A stretch of DNA of 64,000 bases from BOG-908 sp963795825 (GTDB taxonomy: Bacteria; Pseudomonadota; Alphaproteobacteria; Acetobacterales; Acetobacteraceae), in NCBI GenBank assembly GCA_963795825.1, contig CAWCIW010000002.1:62001-126000 (forward strand), given 5' to 3'. Shown here piece by piece: positions 15,907 through 26,108 of the stretch. The position numbers were made by a program, and so were the translations under genes. Every line of letters starts with the position of its first letter. Within the stretch, counting starts at the first letter, position 1. The notes under the pieces are model-generated. The model saw only the letters and a list, made by a program, of their open reading frames with translations, ran no database searches and was not told the origin of the DNA.

Positions 15907-16110
15907 TTACGGCGAGACCGACGACGAGTGTGTCGTGGTGGTCGTCGTGGCCGCCGGCGCCATCGCAGGCGCCGTGGTGGTGCTGGAGGACGTATGCTCC
16001 GTCGTGACGGTCATCGGCGGCGGATCGCCGCCGCAGGCGGTGAGCAGCGACGCGGCGCCGAGAAGGGAGGCGGCGAGCAGGGCGCGCGCAGGCTTGAAAC
16101 AATATGCCAT
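15907..16110 (-). CDS. Thr-rich small lipoprotein, copy 1
   Basis: The 67-residue product has a basic leader (MAYCFKPARALLAASLLGAA), the lipobox LTAC and then GGDPPPMTVTTEH, followed by Ser/Thr/Ala-rich sequence with a run of six Thr. It is homologous to 15260-15460. It starts 10 bp after the stop of 16121-16459 and is presumably co-transcribed. The function is not known. Confidence 0.7.
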   Translation of the reverse strand: MAYCFKPARALLAASLLGAASLLTACGGDPPPMTVTTEHTSSSTTTAPAMAPAATTTTTTHSSSVSP

Positions 16111-16120
16111 GTGCCCGGTC

Positions 16121-16459
16121 TCAGTTCGGCTGCGCGGTGGTGCTGGTCGACGATGAGGTCGACGTCGTCGTGCTCACCGGCGGCGGCGGGGGCGCCATGT
16201 TGGTGGTGGTCGAAGAGGAGCTCTGCGATGCCACGCCGTTGCCGCTCTGGTAGGTGGTGGACTTCTTGTTCACCTCGTCACCGTTGCTGTCCGTCGCGTG
16301 GTATTCCTTCGACGTGCTGAGCGTGCCTGGCGCGGGGGCCATGGCGCCGGGCGACATGGTCGATTGCTGCGTCGTCGTGGTCTCGGACGCGCTCTGCGCG
16401 TGGGCCGCGCCGGCGCCGACCGCCAAGGCGAGCACGGCAAGTCCCGTGGTGATTTTCAT
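16121..16459 (-). CDS. Thr/Pro-rich secreted protein, copy 1
   Basis: The 112-residue product has a signal peptide ending AAHAQ; the mature protein begins SASETTTTQQ. It has a charged middle (SKEYHATDSNGDEVNKK), TNMAPPPPP and a low-complexity Thr/Ser tail ending TAQPN. Its paralogue at 15457-15780 shares the same block order. AAAGGA lies about 11 nt before the ATG, a good ribosome-binding site. It is the first gene of a four-gene run and is preceded by a 217-bp gap that should hold the promoter. Confidence 0.7.
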   Translation of the reverse strand: MKITTGLAVLALAVGAGAAHAQSASETTTTQQSTMSPGAMAPAPGTLSTSKEYHATDSNGDEVNKKSTTYQSGNGVASQSSSSTTTNMAPPPPPVSTTTSTSSSTSTTAQPN

Positions 16460-16676
16460 GTAGGTGGTCCTTTGTGTGACGCTGGCACTGCGGGCATTTG
16501 CCCTTGACAGCTTGGATTTCGAACGTCGCCTTGCTGTGCCGGTTGCGGCATAATTACATAATGTTGCAAGCAGCCAGGCTGGTTGGTGAATGGCCGCCGC
16601 GACAACGGCGAAGTTAGCGATCGCAGTGTGAATCGAACGTAAACGCGGCAGCCTGTCGCGAGGCCGGACCCGGGCG
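16460..16676. other. 217-bp intergenic gap upstream of the Thr-rich gene module
   Basis: No gene is seen. The gap has an AT-rich patch at about 16546-16566 (CATAATTACATAATGTTGC) within otherwise GC-rich DNA, the likely promoter area of the minus-strand module. No convincing -35/-10 pair can be fixed. No member of the repeat family is present here. Confidence 0.4.
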
Positions 16677-18275
16677 TTATTCCGCCGCTTGGACGGCCAG
16701 CGCGCCGGCCACCCGCATGCCGTCTATCGCCGCCGACAGGATGCCGCCGGCATATCCCGCGCCCTCGCCGGCCGGATATAGTCCCGCGGTGTTGAGGCTC
16801 TGGAAATCCGCACCGCGGGTGATGCGCAGCGGCGAGGACGTGCGCGTCTCCACCCCGGTCATCACCGCGTCCGCCATGTCGAATCCGGCGATCTGCCTGC
16901 CGAATACCGGCAGCGCCTCGCGTATCGCGCCCAGCACGTAGTCCGGCAGGCAGGCGGCGAGGTCGGTGGGCCGCACGCCCGGCTTGTAGGACGGCTCCAC
17001 GGCGCCGAGCGAAATGCTGGCGCGCCCGGCCAGGAAATCGCCGACGCGCTGGCCGGGTGCCGCGTAGGTGCCACCGCCCGCCACGAAGGCGGCCGATTCA
17101 AGCCGGCGCTGGAAGGCGATCCCGGCCAGCGGATCGCCGGCATCCGCCGCGGCGAAATCGGCCGGCCCCACGCCCACCACGATGCCGGCATTGGCGTTGC
17201 GTTCGGCGCGCGAGTACTGGCTCATCCCGTTGGTCACCACCCGGCCGGGCTCGCTGGTGGCCGCCACCACGGTGCCGCCGGGGCACATGCAGAAGCTGTA
17301 AACCGAGCGGCCGCCGCTCGCATGGTGCACCAATTTGTAGTCCGCAGCGCCGAGGCTCGGGTGACCGGCGAACGTGCCGAAGCGCGCCCGGTCGATCACC
17401 GATTGCGGGTGCTCGATGCGCACGCCCACGGAAAACGCTTTCGGCTCCACATGCACGCCGCCGGCGACGAGGGCGGCGAACAGGTCGCGCGCGGAGTGTC
17501 CTGGTGCGAGCACCACATGGCGGGCCGGCAGCGTCTCGCCCGAGGCCAGCTCGAGTGCTTCGATGCGCCGCCCGCCGCCAGGTGCCGCGCCGGTGACGAA
17601 GCCGGTCACCCGCGTGCCGAAGCGGTACTCGCCGCCGAGCGCCTCGATTTCGGCGCGCAAATGCTCCACCACGGTTACCAGCCGGAAGGTGCCGATATGC
17701 GGCTTGCTGGCGACCAGGATCTCGGCCGGCGCGCCGGCGCGCACAAAGGTCTCCAGCACGCGGCGGCCGAGATAGGCGGGGTCGCGCACGCCGGACCAGA
17801 GCTTGCCGTCCGAAAAGGTGCCGGCGCCGCCTTCGCCGAACTGCACGTTGCTCTCCGGGGTGAGCACGGACCGGCGCCAGAGCGCGAAGGTGTCGACAGT
17901 GCGTTCGCGCACCACGCGGCCGCGCTCGAGGATGATCGGGCGGAACCCCATCTGGGCGAGGGCCAGGGCCGCGAACAGGCCGCAGGGGCCGGCGCCGATC
18001 ACTATGGGGCGCTCCGGCCGCGTCGCGCGGGCGGGGTGGTGGTAGTCCATGTCCGGTGTGCGGCTGACCTGCGGGCGGGCGAGGGCGGCTTCCTCGTCGG
18101 CCAGCGTCACGTCCAGCGTGTAGATCAGGTGGATGGCGCTGCGGCGGCGGGCGTCGTAGCCGCGGCGGAAGATGTGGATGGCGAGGGGGGGCGCGCCGAG
18201 CCGGGCGGTGGCGGCTTCGGCCAGCGCTTCTGGGGGGTGGTCTAGGGGGAGTTTGATTTCGGTCAGGCGGAGCAC
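16677..18275 (-). CDS. FAD-dependent dehydrogenase of the COG2509 type (uncharacterised oxidoreductase)
   Basis: The protein has about 532 residues. After an N-terminal ferredoxin-like segment of about 100 residues comes the FAD-binding motif VIGAGPCGLFAALALAQMG. Then come QFGEGGAGTFSDGKLWSGV, a further dinucleotide region (HVVLAPGHSARDLF), CMCPGGTVVAATSEPG with conserved Cys, and the C-terminal AGEGAGYAGGILSAAIDG typical of this family. The physiological substrate is unknown. The likely start is GTG 18275, right at the edge of the repeat, whose AAGAAGG lies 11 nt upstream. The reading frame continues through the repeat, but that part is not conserved-looking. It diverges from fumC. Confidence 0.85.
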   Translation of the reverse strand: MLRLTEIKLPLDHPPEALAEAATARLGAPPLAIHIFRRGYDARRRSAIHLIYTLDVTLADEEAALARPQVSRTPDMDYHHPARATRPERPIVIGAGPCGLFAALALAQMGFRPIILERGRVVRERTVDTFALWRRSVLTPESNVQFGEGGAGTFSDGKLWSGVRDPAYLGRRVLETFVRAGAPAEILVASKPHIGTFRLVTVVEHLRAEIEALGGEYRFGTRVTGFVTGAAPGGGRRIEALELASGETLPARHVVLAPGHSARDLFAALVAGGVHVEPKAFSVGVRIEHPQSVIDRARFGTFAGHPSLGAADYKLVHHASGGRSVYSFCMCPGGTVVAATSEPGRVVTNGMSQYSRAERNANAGIVVGVGPADFAAADAGDPLAGIAFQRRLESAAFVAGGGTYAAPGQRVGDFLAGRASISLGAVEPSYKPGVRPTDLAACLPDYVLGAIREALPVFGRQIAGFDMADAVMTGVETRTSSPLRITRGADFQSLNTAGLYPAGEGAGYAGGILSAAIDGMRVAGALAVQAAE

Positions 18276-18276
18276 A

Positions 18277-18445
18277 GGAAGGAAGGCCTTCTTTTTTGAA
18301 AAAAAGAAGCAAAAAACTTTTGCTCCGTTAGCTGCGGCGGGCGCCCGCGATACATGGCCCCAGGCACCACGTGTATCCAGCTTGGGCGCGACAGCACATG
18401 GCAAAAGTTTTTTGCTTCTTTTTTTCAAAAAAGAAGGCCTTCCCT
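18277..18445. repeat. two-arm palindromic intergenic repeat, copy 8
   Basis: Both arms are of the CTTC/GAAG type with a non-standard centre (TTAGCTGCGGCGGGCGCC ...). It lies between two divergent genes, so at this place it cannot act as an ordinary 3' terminator for either. Confidence 0.88.
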
Positions 18446-18500
18446 TCCTTCCCTTTGGCGCATCGCCTATAGCACGCGGCTACCCCCCCAAGGACCAGCG

Positions 18501-19917
<1,417 letters not shown>

Positions 19918-19939
19918 GCGGGCGCGGCGCGCGGCTGCA

Positions 19940-21118
19940 GTGACCACACACATGCCCGATCAGATTGTGCACGCCGCGCCGGCGAGACTGGAGAAACGCA
20001 TCGAGGAGATCGAGGTGCTGCGCGCCCTCGCCGTGTCGATGGTCGTGGCCGAGCACATGCCGATCAACCTGTTGTTCTGGCATTCGGGCATGCAGGACAT
20101 CATCAATACCTGGTGGAGTGGTGGCCCGGGTGTCGATTTGTTCTTCGCCATCTCCGGTTTCCTGATCTTGCGCGGGCTGCTGCCGCGTTTGATGCCCGCG
20201 CACGGCCACGACTTTCTGGCCGAAACACTCACATTTTATCTGCACCGCTTCTGGCGGCTGCAACCGAGCGCGTGGCTATGGTTGCTGATACCGATCGTGC
20301 TGGCCGCCACCTTCAACGAGACGAACGCGTTCCACGCCGTGAAGCCCAATGTCGCCTCCGCCGTGACCGCTATTCTGGCGATCAATAATCTCCGTCTGGG
20401 GCAGATATTCGGCACGGATACCGGAGTGACGTTTCCGTATTGGAGCCTGTCGCTCGAAGAACAGTTCTACCTTCTCGCACCCCTTGCCGTCTTTGTGTTG
20501 CGCCGGCGGATCGTCTGGCTGTTCGTGGCCATGGTAATAGGCCAGTTTTTCATGCCGGCCGGCCTGTTCTATGCATTCATCCGCCCGGGAGCGTTCGGTG
20601 TCGGCGGGCTTCTGGCGTTGTGGAGCGAGCGCCGGAGCTACGCGATGGCGGAGCCGGTTTTTCTCGGCCGGTCGGCGGCAGGCCGGTTCTGCTTCGTGGC
20701 GATCATCCTGTTGATCCTCGGCACCCTGAACTCTTCCCTCATCAAGCCGCTCGACAATGTCGGCTGGGGAATGGTTGCCGTGCTGTCCGGCATTCTCGTT
20801 TACGCCGCGAGTTTCTCGCGCGGCTATATTTGCAAGCCCGGGCTGCTGCGGCAGGTGTTCCTGTGGGTCGGATCGAGATCGTATGCGATCTATCTCGTAC
20901 ATATGCCGGCATTCTGTCTCACTCAGGAACTTTACCACCGGCTGCAGCCGCCGATCTGGGTGGCGACGACAGTCTTGGCCATCAAGTTCGTGGTTATTGC
21001 ATTGGTGCTGATAATCCTGCTCGCCGAATTGACCTATCGGTTCGTCGAAAAGCCGGCGCGGCGGTATGGGCGAACCCTGAGGATCGTTCCTCCACACGCT
21101 AGCATTGCGACATGTTGA
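19940..21118 (+). CDS. acyltransferase 3 family membrane protein (OafA/YrhL-like)
   Basis: The 392-residue integral membrane protein moves acyl groups, usually acetyl, onto surface sugars. Family marks are the EIEVLRALAVSMVVAEH helix with the expected R and H, GVDLFFAISGFLI, the RFWRLQP motif, YWSLSLEEQFYLLAP, and about ten hydrophobic segments ending in FVEKPARRYGR. The gene is intact although its neighbours on both sides carry indels. The frame opens at GTG 19940; ATG 19952 is the alternative. It begins 22 bp after fumC. The target glycan is unknown. Confidence 0.88.
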   Translation: MTTHMPDQIVHAAPARLEKRIEEIEVLRALAVSMVVAEHMPINLLFWHSGMQDIINTWWSGGPGVDLFFAISGFLILRGLLPRLMPAHGHDFLAETLTFYLHRFWRLQPSAWLWLLIPIVLAATFNETNAFHAVKPNVASAVTAILAINNLRLGQIFGTDTGVTFPYWSLSLEEQFYLLAPLAVFVLRRRIVWLFVAMVIGQFFMPAGLFYAFIRPGAFGVGGLLALWSERRSYAMAEPVFLGRSAAGRFCFVAIILLILGTLNSSLIKPLDNVGWGMVAVLSGILVYAASFSRGYICKPGLLRQVFLWVGSRSYAIYLVHMPAFCLTQELYHRLQPPIWVATTVLAIKFVVIALVLIILLAELTYRFVEKPARRYGRTLRIVPPHASIATC

Positions 21119-21208
21119 AAACCATGCAAACGCCCTGAGACCGGGATACGCCGTCGCCGGCAAGCTGCACGCGCACAAAAAAACAAGCCTGCTCCATCAA
21201 GGACCGCA

Positions 21209-22351
21209 ATGTATCCGCCGCCCGAACCCTTCCACGCCATCGCCATCAGCCGGCTGGCGCACGAGCTGAAGGCGGAAGGCCGCTCCATCATCCACATGGA
21301 GTTCGGCCAGCCCTCGACCGGCGCGCCGCGCGCCGCCATCGCCGCGGCGCACCGCGTGCTCGACACCGACGCGATGGGCTATTGGGAGAGCCCGCCGCTG
21401 CAAGGCGCGCATCGCGCGGCACTATGACGAACGCTACGGCGTCGACGGTCGAGCCCGAGCAGATCATCCTGACCTGCGGCGCCTCGCCGGCGCTGGTGCT
21501 GGCGCTGACGCGCGCTTCGCGCCCGGGCGACCGGGTGGCCACTGGCGCGGCCCGGCTACGTCGCCTACCGCAACACGCTGCGGGCGCTGCACATGGTGCC
21601 GGTGGAGATCGCCTGCGGCGCCGCCGACGCGCTTCCAGCTCACCGCCGCACGCGCTGGCGGCGCTCGACCCGGCGCCCGCCGGCGTGATCATCGCCAGCC
21701 CCGCCAACCCCACCGGCACGATCATCCCGCCCGACGAACTGGCGGCCATCGCCGAGGTCTGCCGCCGCGCGCGGCATCCGCATCATCTCCGACGAGATCT
21801 ACCACGGCCTCAGCTACGTCGACGCCGACGCGCTCGATGCTGGAGTTCGAGCCCGGACGCCGTGGTGATCAACAGCTTCTCGAAATATTTCAGCATGGCC
21901 GGCTGGCGGCTGGGCTGGCTGGTGGTGCCGCCAGGCCTGCGCCGACCTGACCGCGCGCGTATGCCGGCAACCTGTTCCTCACCCCGCCCTCGCTCAGCCA
22001 GCACGCCGCGCTGGCGGCCATGGACTGCCGCGACGAGCTGGAGGGCCACGTCGCGATCTACCGGCCAACCGCCGGCTGATGCTGGCCGCCCTGCCCGCGC
22101 TCGGGCTGACCGCGATCGCGCCGCCCGACGGCGCCTTCTACATCTATGCCGACATCGGCGCACCTGACGGACGACAGCCTGGCTTTCTGCAGCGGCTGCT
22201 GCGGGACACCGGCGTCGCCACCGCGCCTGGCGTGGATTTCGACCCTGTCGACGGGCGGCACTTTATCCGCATGAGCTTTGCTGTCAGCACCGAGCAGGTG
22301 CGCGAGGCGATTACGCGGTTGGTGCCCTGGTTTGCGGGGCAAGTGAAGTGA
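21209..22351 (+). CDS. PLP-dependent class I/II aminotransferase, heavily frameshifted
   Basis: Joining the three frames gives a normal fold-type I aminotransferase of about 380 residues. It begins MYPPPEPFHAIAISRLAHEL, then FGQPSTGAPRAAI, CGASPALVLAL, ASPANPTGTIIP and SDEIYHGLSY. The PLP-lysine motif VINSFSKYFSMAGWRLGWLV is present, and the C-terminal GVDFDPVDGRHFIRMSFA. At least ten single-base indels are visible, for example extra bases near 21404, 21447, 21541, 21629, 21651, 21772, 21836, 21852 and 21940 and a lost base near 21960. The amino donor cannot be told. The stop falls at the start of the following repeat. Confidence 0.8.
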
Positions 22352-22469
22352 GCAGTCCTTTTTTGTAAAAAAGGACCAAAAAACTTTTGCGTTCCCCGCT
22401 GCACCTCGGTGCAGGCGTCGGAGCAAAAGTCTTTTGCTTCTTTTCTTCAGAAAAGAAGGCCTTCCTGCC
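22345..22469. repeat. two-arm palindromic intergenic repeat, copy 9 (short centre, hybrid arms)
   Basis: The left arm is of the GTCC/GGAC type and the right arm of the CTTC/GAAG type. The centre is reduced to GCTGCACCTCGGTGCAGGCG, a direct small hairpin, making this the shortest two-arm copy. It lies between convergent genes. Confidence 0.88.
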
Positions 22470-23325
22470 TACTCCCCCGCCAACCACCCCTCACAACACC
22501 CCTTAGCCAAAACCCGAACCCGCCCAATATAACCTGCCCGCTCGGAAACGCTGATAACCCCGCGCGCATCCAGCAGATTGAACAAATGGCTGGCCTTGAT
22601 GCACTGGTCATACGCCGGCAAAGGCAACGCGCGCGCCAGCAAAGCCGCGCACTCGCTCTCCGCATCCATGAAATGCCGCGCCAGCATCGCCGGTATCCGC
22701 CGCCTCGAAATTATACGCGCTGTACTCCCGCTCTGCGCGCAGGAACACGTCGCCATACGATACACCGGCGCCGTTGAAATCCAGGTCGTAGACGCTCTCG
22801 CGCCCCTGCACATACATCGCAAGCCGCTCGAGCCCATACGTGAACTCCACGCGACGGCGTGACCACCGCTATGCCGCCCACCTGCTGGAAATAGGTGAAT
22901 TGCGTCACCTCCATGCCGTCGCACCACACCTCCCAGCCCAGCCCCCACGCGCCCAGGGTCGGGCTCTCCCAATCGTCCTCCACGAAGCGGAAATCGTGCA
23001 GCGACGTGTCGATGCCGATCGCGCGGTAGCTTTCCAGCAGCAGTGCCTGGGCGTCGGCGGGGCTGGGCTTCAGGATCGCCTGGTATTGGTAGTAGTGCTG
23101 CAGACGGTTGGGGTTCTCGCCGTAGCGGCCGTCGCTCGGGCGCCGGCAGGGCTGCACATAGGCGGCGCGCCAGGGTTTCGGGCCGAGCGCGCGCAGGGTG
23201 GTGGCGGGGTGGAAGGTGCCGGCGCCCATTTCCAGGTCGTAGGGCTGCAGGATCACGCAGCCCTGGGCGGCCCAGTAGGCGTGCAGGCGCAGGATGATGT
23301 CCTGGAAGCTTGGGGGGTTTGGCAT
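22469..23325 (-). CDS. glyQ: glycine--tRNA ligase alpha subunit (GlyQ), two frameshifts
   Basis: GlyQ is the catalytic subunit of the bacterial alpha2beta2 glycyl-tRNA synthetase. The reconstructed product of about 285 residues begins MPNPPSFQDIILRLHAYWA. It carries GCVILQPYDLEMGAGTFHP, YVQPCRRPSDGRYGENPNR, EVWCDGMEVTQFTYFQQVGG, FTYGLERLAMYVQG and the C-terminal ASHLFNLLDARGVISVSER. The frame changes near 22857 and near 22702. This is an essential gene, so the breaks are almost certainly sequence errors. The usual partner glyS is not next to it: the downstream neighbour converges, with a repeat between. Confidence 0.92.
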
Positions 23326-23352
23326 AAGGTGGTGAAGCCTTAAGGGAGGCGA

Positions 23353-23416
23353 GAAAGCAAGCAGTCCTTTTTTGAAAAAAAGGACCAAAAAACTTTTGCG
23401 TTCCCTGCTGCACGGG
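23353..23416. repeat. single-arm member of the palindromic repeat family, copy 10
   Basis: Only a left arm (GTCC/GGAC type) and a trace of centre (CCCTGCTGCACGGGGGCTCGCG) are present. It lies between the divergent starts of glyQ and a small membrane protein gene. Confidence 0.8.
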
Positions 23417-23475
23417 GGCTCGCGCTTGTTCTACCCGGGCTTACCGTTGCACCACCATTTTAAGACAGGCAGTTC

Positions 23476-23838
23476 ATGCGCCGCAGAGACTATTGGGGGT
23501 TGGCCGTGGTTGCGATCGCGACCGCCCTGCTGATCCTTTACCGGGCCTATTACCTGGAGCCGCGAAGCTGGGGCGCCGCCTGCGCCGCGGCCGCGCCACC
23601 GTTCGCCTGCATGCCACGCGCCGCCCTGGTCTGGCTGCAAGGTCGCTACCTGCTGGGCGGCGCCGCCCTGGCCCTCGGCCTGGCCGGCTTCGCCTGGGGC
23701 GGCGCTTTCGCGGCCCAGCTCGGCGCCGTGCTGATGGGCGTGGCCGCGATCGAGAATTACAACGCCACCTGGGGGGCCATCGGGCTGGCGCTCGGCGCGT
23801 GGGGCTGGCTGCGCCGGACGGGGTGGCGAGCGGCGTAG
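23476..23838 (+). CDS. small membrane protein of unknown function
   Basis: I do not recognise this intact 120-residue protein. It has an N-terminal transmembrane helix after MRRRDYW, a loop with two cysteines (CAAAAPPFACMPR), then two or three further hydrophobic segments and a short basic C-terminus. It is an inner-membrane protein by composition. ATG 23476 follows AGGCAG, a weak ribosome-binding site. The upstream gene glyQ diverges. Confidence 0.6.
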   Translation: MRRRDYWGLAVVAIATALLILYRAYYLEPRSWGAACAAAAPPFACMPRAALVWLQGRYLLGGAALALGLAGFAWGGAFAAQLGAVLMGVAAIENYNATWGAIGLALGAWGWLRRTGWRAA

Positions 23839-23840
23839 GA

Positions 23841-24014
23841 AGAAAGCAGTCCTTTTTCGAGAAAAAGGACCAAAAAGCTTCTGCTCCGACGCCTGCACCA
23901 CAGCATCTTTTGGTTCTGCCACCCAATACGCCGGCAGAAGCAGCCTAGGCCTGGGTGCAAGCGTCAGGAGCAAAAGCTTTTTGGTCCTTTTTCTCGAAAA
24001 AGGACTACTTTCTT
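23841..24014. repeat. two-arm palindromic intergenic repeat, copy 11
   Basis: Both arms are of the GTCC/GGAC type with CGAG/CTCG loops; the inner palindrome is TTCTGCC ... GGCAGAA. It lies between convergent genes, and the sugar-kinase stop codon lies inside its right end. Confidence 0.9.
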
Positions 24015-24965
24015 CCTTCCTTACCGCGAAGCCGCGCATAAAGCGCCGCCCCCACCCCAGGCGAAAACCGCGGCTCCACCAATAAAAACCCACCCGCATC
24101 GCCGATCAGCCGCCGCAGCACCGGCCGTACCCGGCCTCGCCGGCAAGTATCCCGCCCGACCAGGACAGCGCCACCGTCTCGCCTGCGGCAAACCCCAGCC
24201 GCTCGCGCAGAACGCTGGCCATTTCGAACAACTCATGCGCCGCCCGGAAGAGGATCGAAGCCGCCACCGCGTCGCCGTCCTGCGCGGCCAGCGTCACCAC
24301 GCGTGCGAGGGCGGCGATCTCGTCACGCGCCATGCCTTGCTCGCCCATGATGCTGCGCGCAGAGGTCGAGGTCGTCGGGTGAGGCCGAGCGCCATTTCGG
24401 CCGGTCGTGGAGCAGGGCTGCGGCAGGCGGCCGTCGCTGATCCGGGTGAAGGCGTTGAGGCCGCGGATGCGCGATCCAGTAGGCGGAGCCTTCATCGCTG
24501 AAGACCTCGCCCCAGCCGCCGATCCGCGCGGCTGCGCCCTGCCCGTTCGCCATAGCCGATGGAGCCGGTGCCGGCGACCAGGTTGATGCCGTCCTCGCAG
24601 GCCAGCGATCCGGCCCAGCCGCATATCATGTCGTTGCCGCAATGATAGCGCCGTGGCCAAGGATCTCGCCGCAGGCGGCATGCAGTTGCGGATCGATCGC
24701 GGCTGTCTTCGCCATAGGCGGGCAGGCCGAAAAACACGTGGCGCAAAGGCGGCGGGCGATCGCCGAGCTGGGCGCAGATGCGCGTGGACGCCCTCCGCCA
24801 GCACGCGCACGGCTTCCGCCAGGCCCACTTGCAGGTGGTAGGTCGTCCCCGTCACGAACTGCGCCAGCACGCGGCCGTCGCCATCGATGCAGACGAACTC
24901 CGTCTTGGTGCCGCCGCCATCGACGCCCGAGGAACAGAGCGCGCGGCGCTGGCCGGTGCGGTCAA
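24006..24965 (-). CDS. BadF/BcrA-type sugar kinase (N-acetylhexosamine kinase-like), frameshifted
   Basis: Read across frames, the protein begins near LGVDGGGTKTEFVCIDGDGR (phosphate-1 motif of the ASKHA fold). It continues HVFFGLPAYGED, NDMICGWAGSLACEDGINLVAGTGSIGYG (phosphate-2), GGWGEVFSDEGSAYWIA, and a C-terminal SWSGGILA with FSPGVGAALYARLRG. This is the BadF/N-acetylglucosamine kinase group, so it likely phosphorylates an imported amino sugar or hexose. Several indels interrupt it. The start is uncertain: TTG 24965 would overlap the agaS-like stop (TTGA). It is the last gene of the five-gene sugar operon. The last residues and the stop come from the adjacent repeat. Confidence 0.75.
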
Positions 24966-26108
24966 CGACGAGGTCGCTGTGGATGCGCACGCCCTGGACC
25001 ACGCGGTTGACCGTGCCGCTGGCATTCGGCTGGTCAGGCGTCGAGCGGAGAAGGAGCGACGCCTGCAGGCCGAGCAGCTGGGCCGGCACGATGAACGGGA
25101 AGAGCAGGTCGGCATCGGCCGCGTCCTCCAGCCCGCGCACGATGGATGGTGTCGCCGTCCAGCGCGCTGCGCGGAGACCGCCAGCACGGCGCCGCAGCCG
25201 CCGTCGCGCCGCAATTCCTCGACCAGATCGAGGTCGTAGCGCCGCGTCAGCCGGTCGTTGGAGGCGAACACGACGATCAGTGTGCGCGCGTTCAGGATGG
25301 TCTTCGGGCCGTGGCGGAAGCCCATCGGCGTGAAGGCGAAGGTGGCGACCGCGCCGTCGGTCAGTTCCAGCAGCTTGAGCGCCGCCTCGCGCGCCAGCCC
25401 GCCCAGGACGCCGCTGCCGAGATAGACGACGCGCTCGAACCCGGCTTGGGCCAGCGCGGCGACGCGGGGCGCCGCATCTGCCAGCACGCCGGCCACCGCT
25501 GGCGCGATCGCGTCCGCGCGCGCCGCATCGCCTGCGGCCCGGTGAAGATGGCGAGCGCTGCGTAGGTCAGCGCAGTGAAGCTGGAGGTCATGGCGAAGCG
25601 CGGTCATGCGTCGCTTCGGGCAGGGTGACGACGCAGGCGTTCGGCAGGTCGATACGCGCCAGCGCGCCGTCGCCGTTGCAGGTGAGGATCAGGTGCCGAC
25701 AATCGGCACGCGCGCTCGGCGACGTGCGATGGCGGCGATGCTTTCCGGGCTGTTGCCGGAGCGGCCGAACGACACCAGCAAGCGTGGGCCGCGTGGCGTC
25801 GAGATAGAATTGCGGCGCGCTGACGATATCGGTGGTGGGGATCGCTTCGACCGGCCGTGCATGAGCAAGCGCGAGATAGCGGCGCGAGGCTCTCGCCGAT
25901 GAACGAGGACGTGCCGGCGCCGGTCAGCACGATGCGCAGCGCCGGAATGCGCCAGGAGCGGCGCGAGGAACGATGCGACGCGATCCGGCAGGCGACCAGC
26001 AGGGACTGGGTTGCGCGCAGCGTTTCCGGTTGCTGGAGGATTTCGCGGCGGGTCCAGCATTCGTCCGGCTGCGGCCTGGTCGTCGGGCGTCATGACGGTG
26101 TCAGGCAT
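24962..26108 (-). CDS. agaS: AgaS-like SIS-domain sugar phosphate isomerase/deaminase, frameshifted
   Basis: AgaS-type proteins convert galactosamine-6-phosphate to tagatose-6-phosphate with loss of ammonia. The start MPDTVMTPDDQAAAGR lies 8 nt inside the preceding gene. The first SIS domain shows IVLTGAGTSSFIGESLAP and LLVSFGRSGNSPESIAAIA. The second shows VVYLGSGVLGGLAREAALKLLELT, PMGFRHGPKTILNARTLIVV and ASNDRLTRRYDLDLVEELR. The C-terminus has the family's DQPNASGTVNRVVQGVRIH. Many single-base indels split it. The SIS order and the C-terminal signature argue for AgaS rather than GlmS or KdsD; the exact substrate is inferred from the neighbours. Confidence 0.8.

Noticed and set aside
16500..16560. 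A plus-strand sigma-70 promoter (TTGACA at about 16504 with an AT-rich block near 16550)
   Set aside because: Spacing is about 40 bases and no plus-strand gene follows; the nearest gene on either side is on the minus strand.
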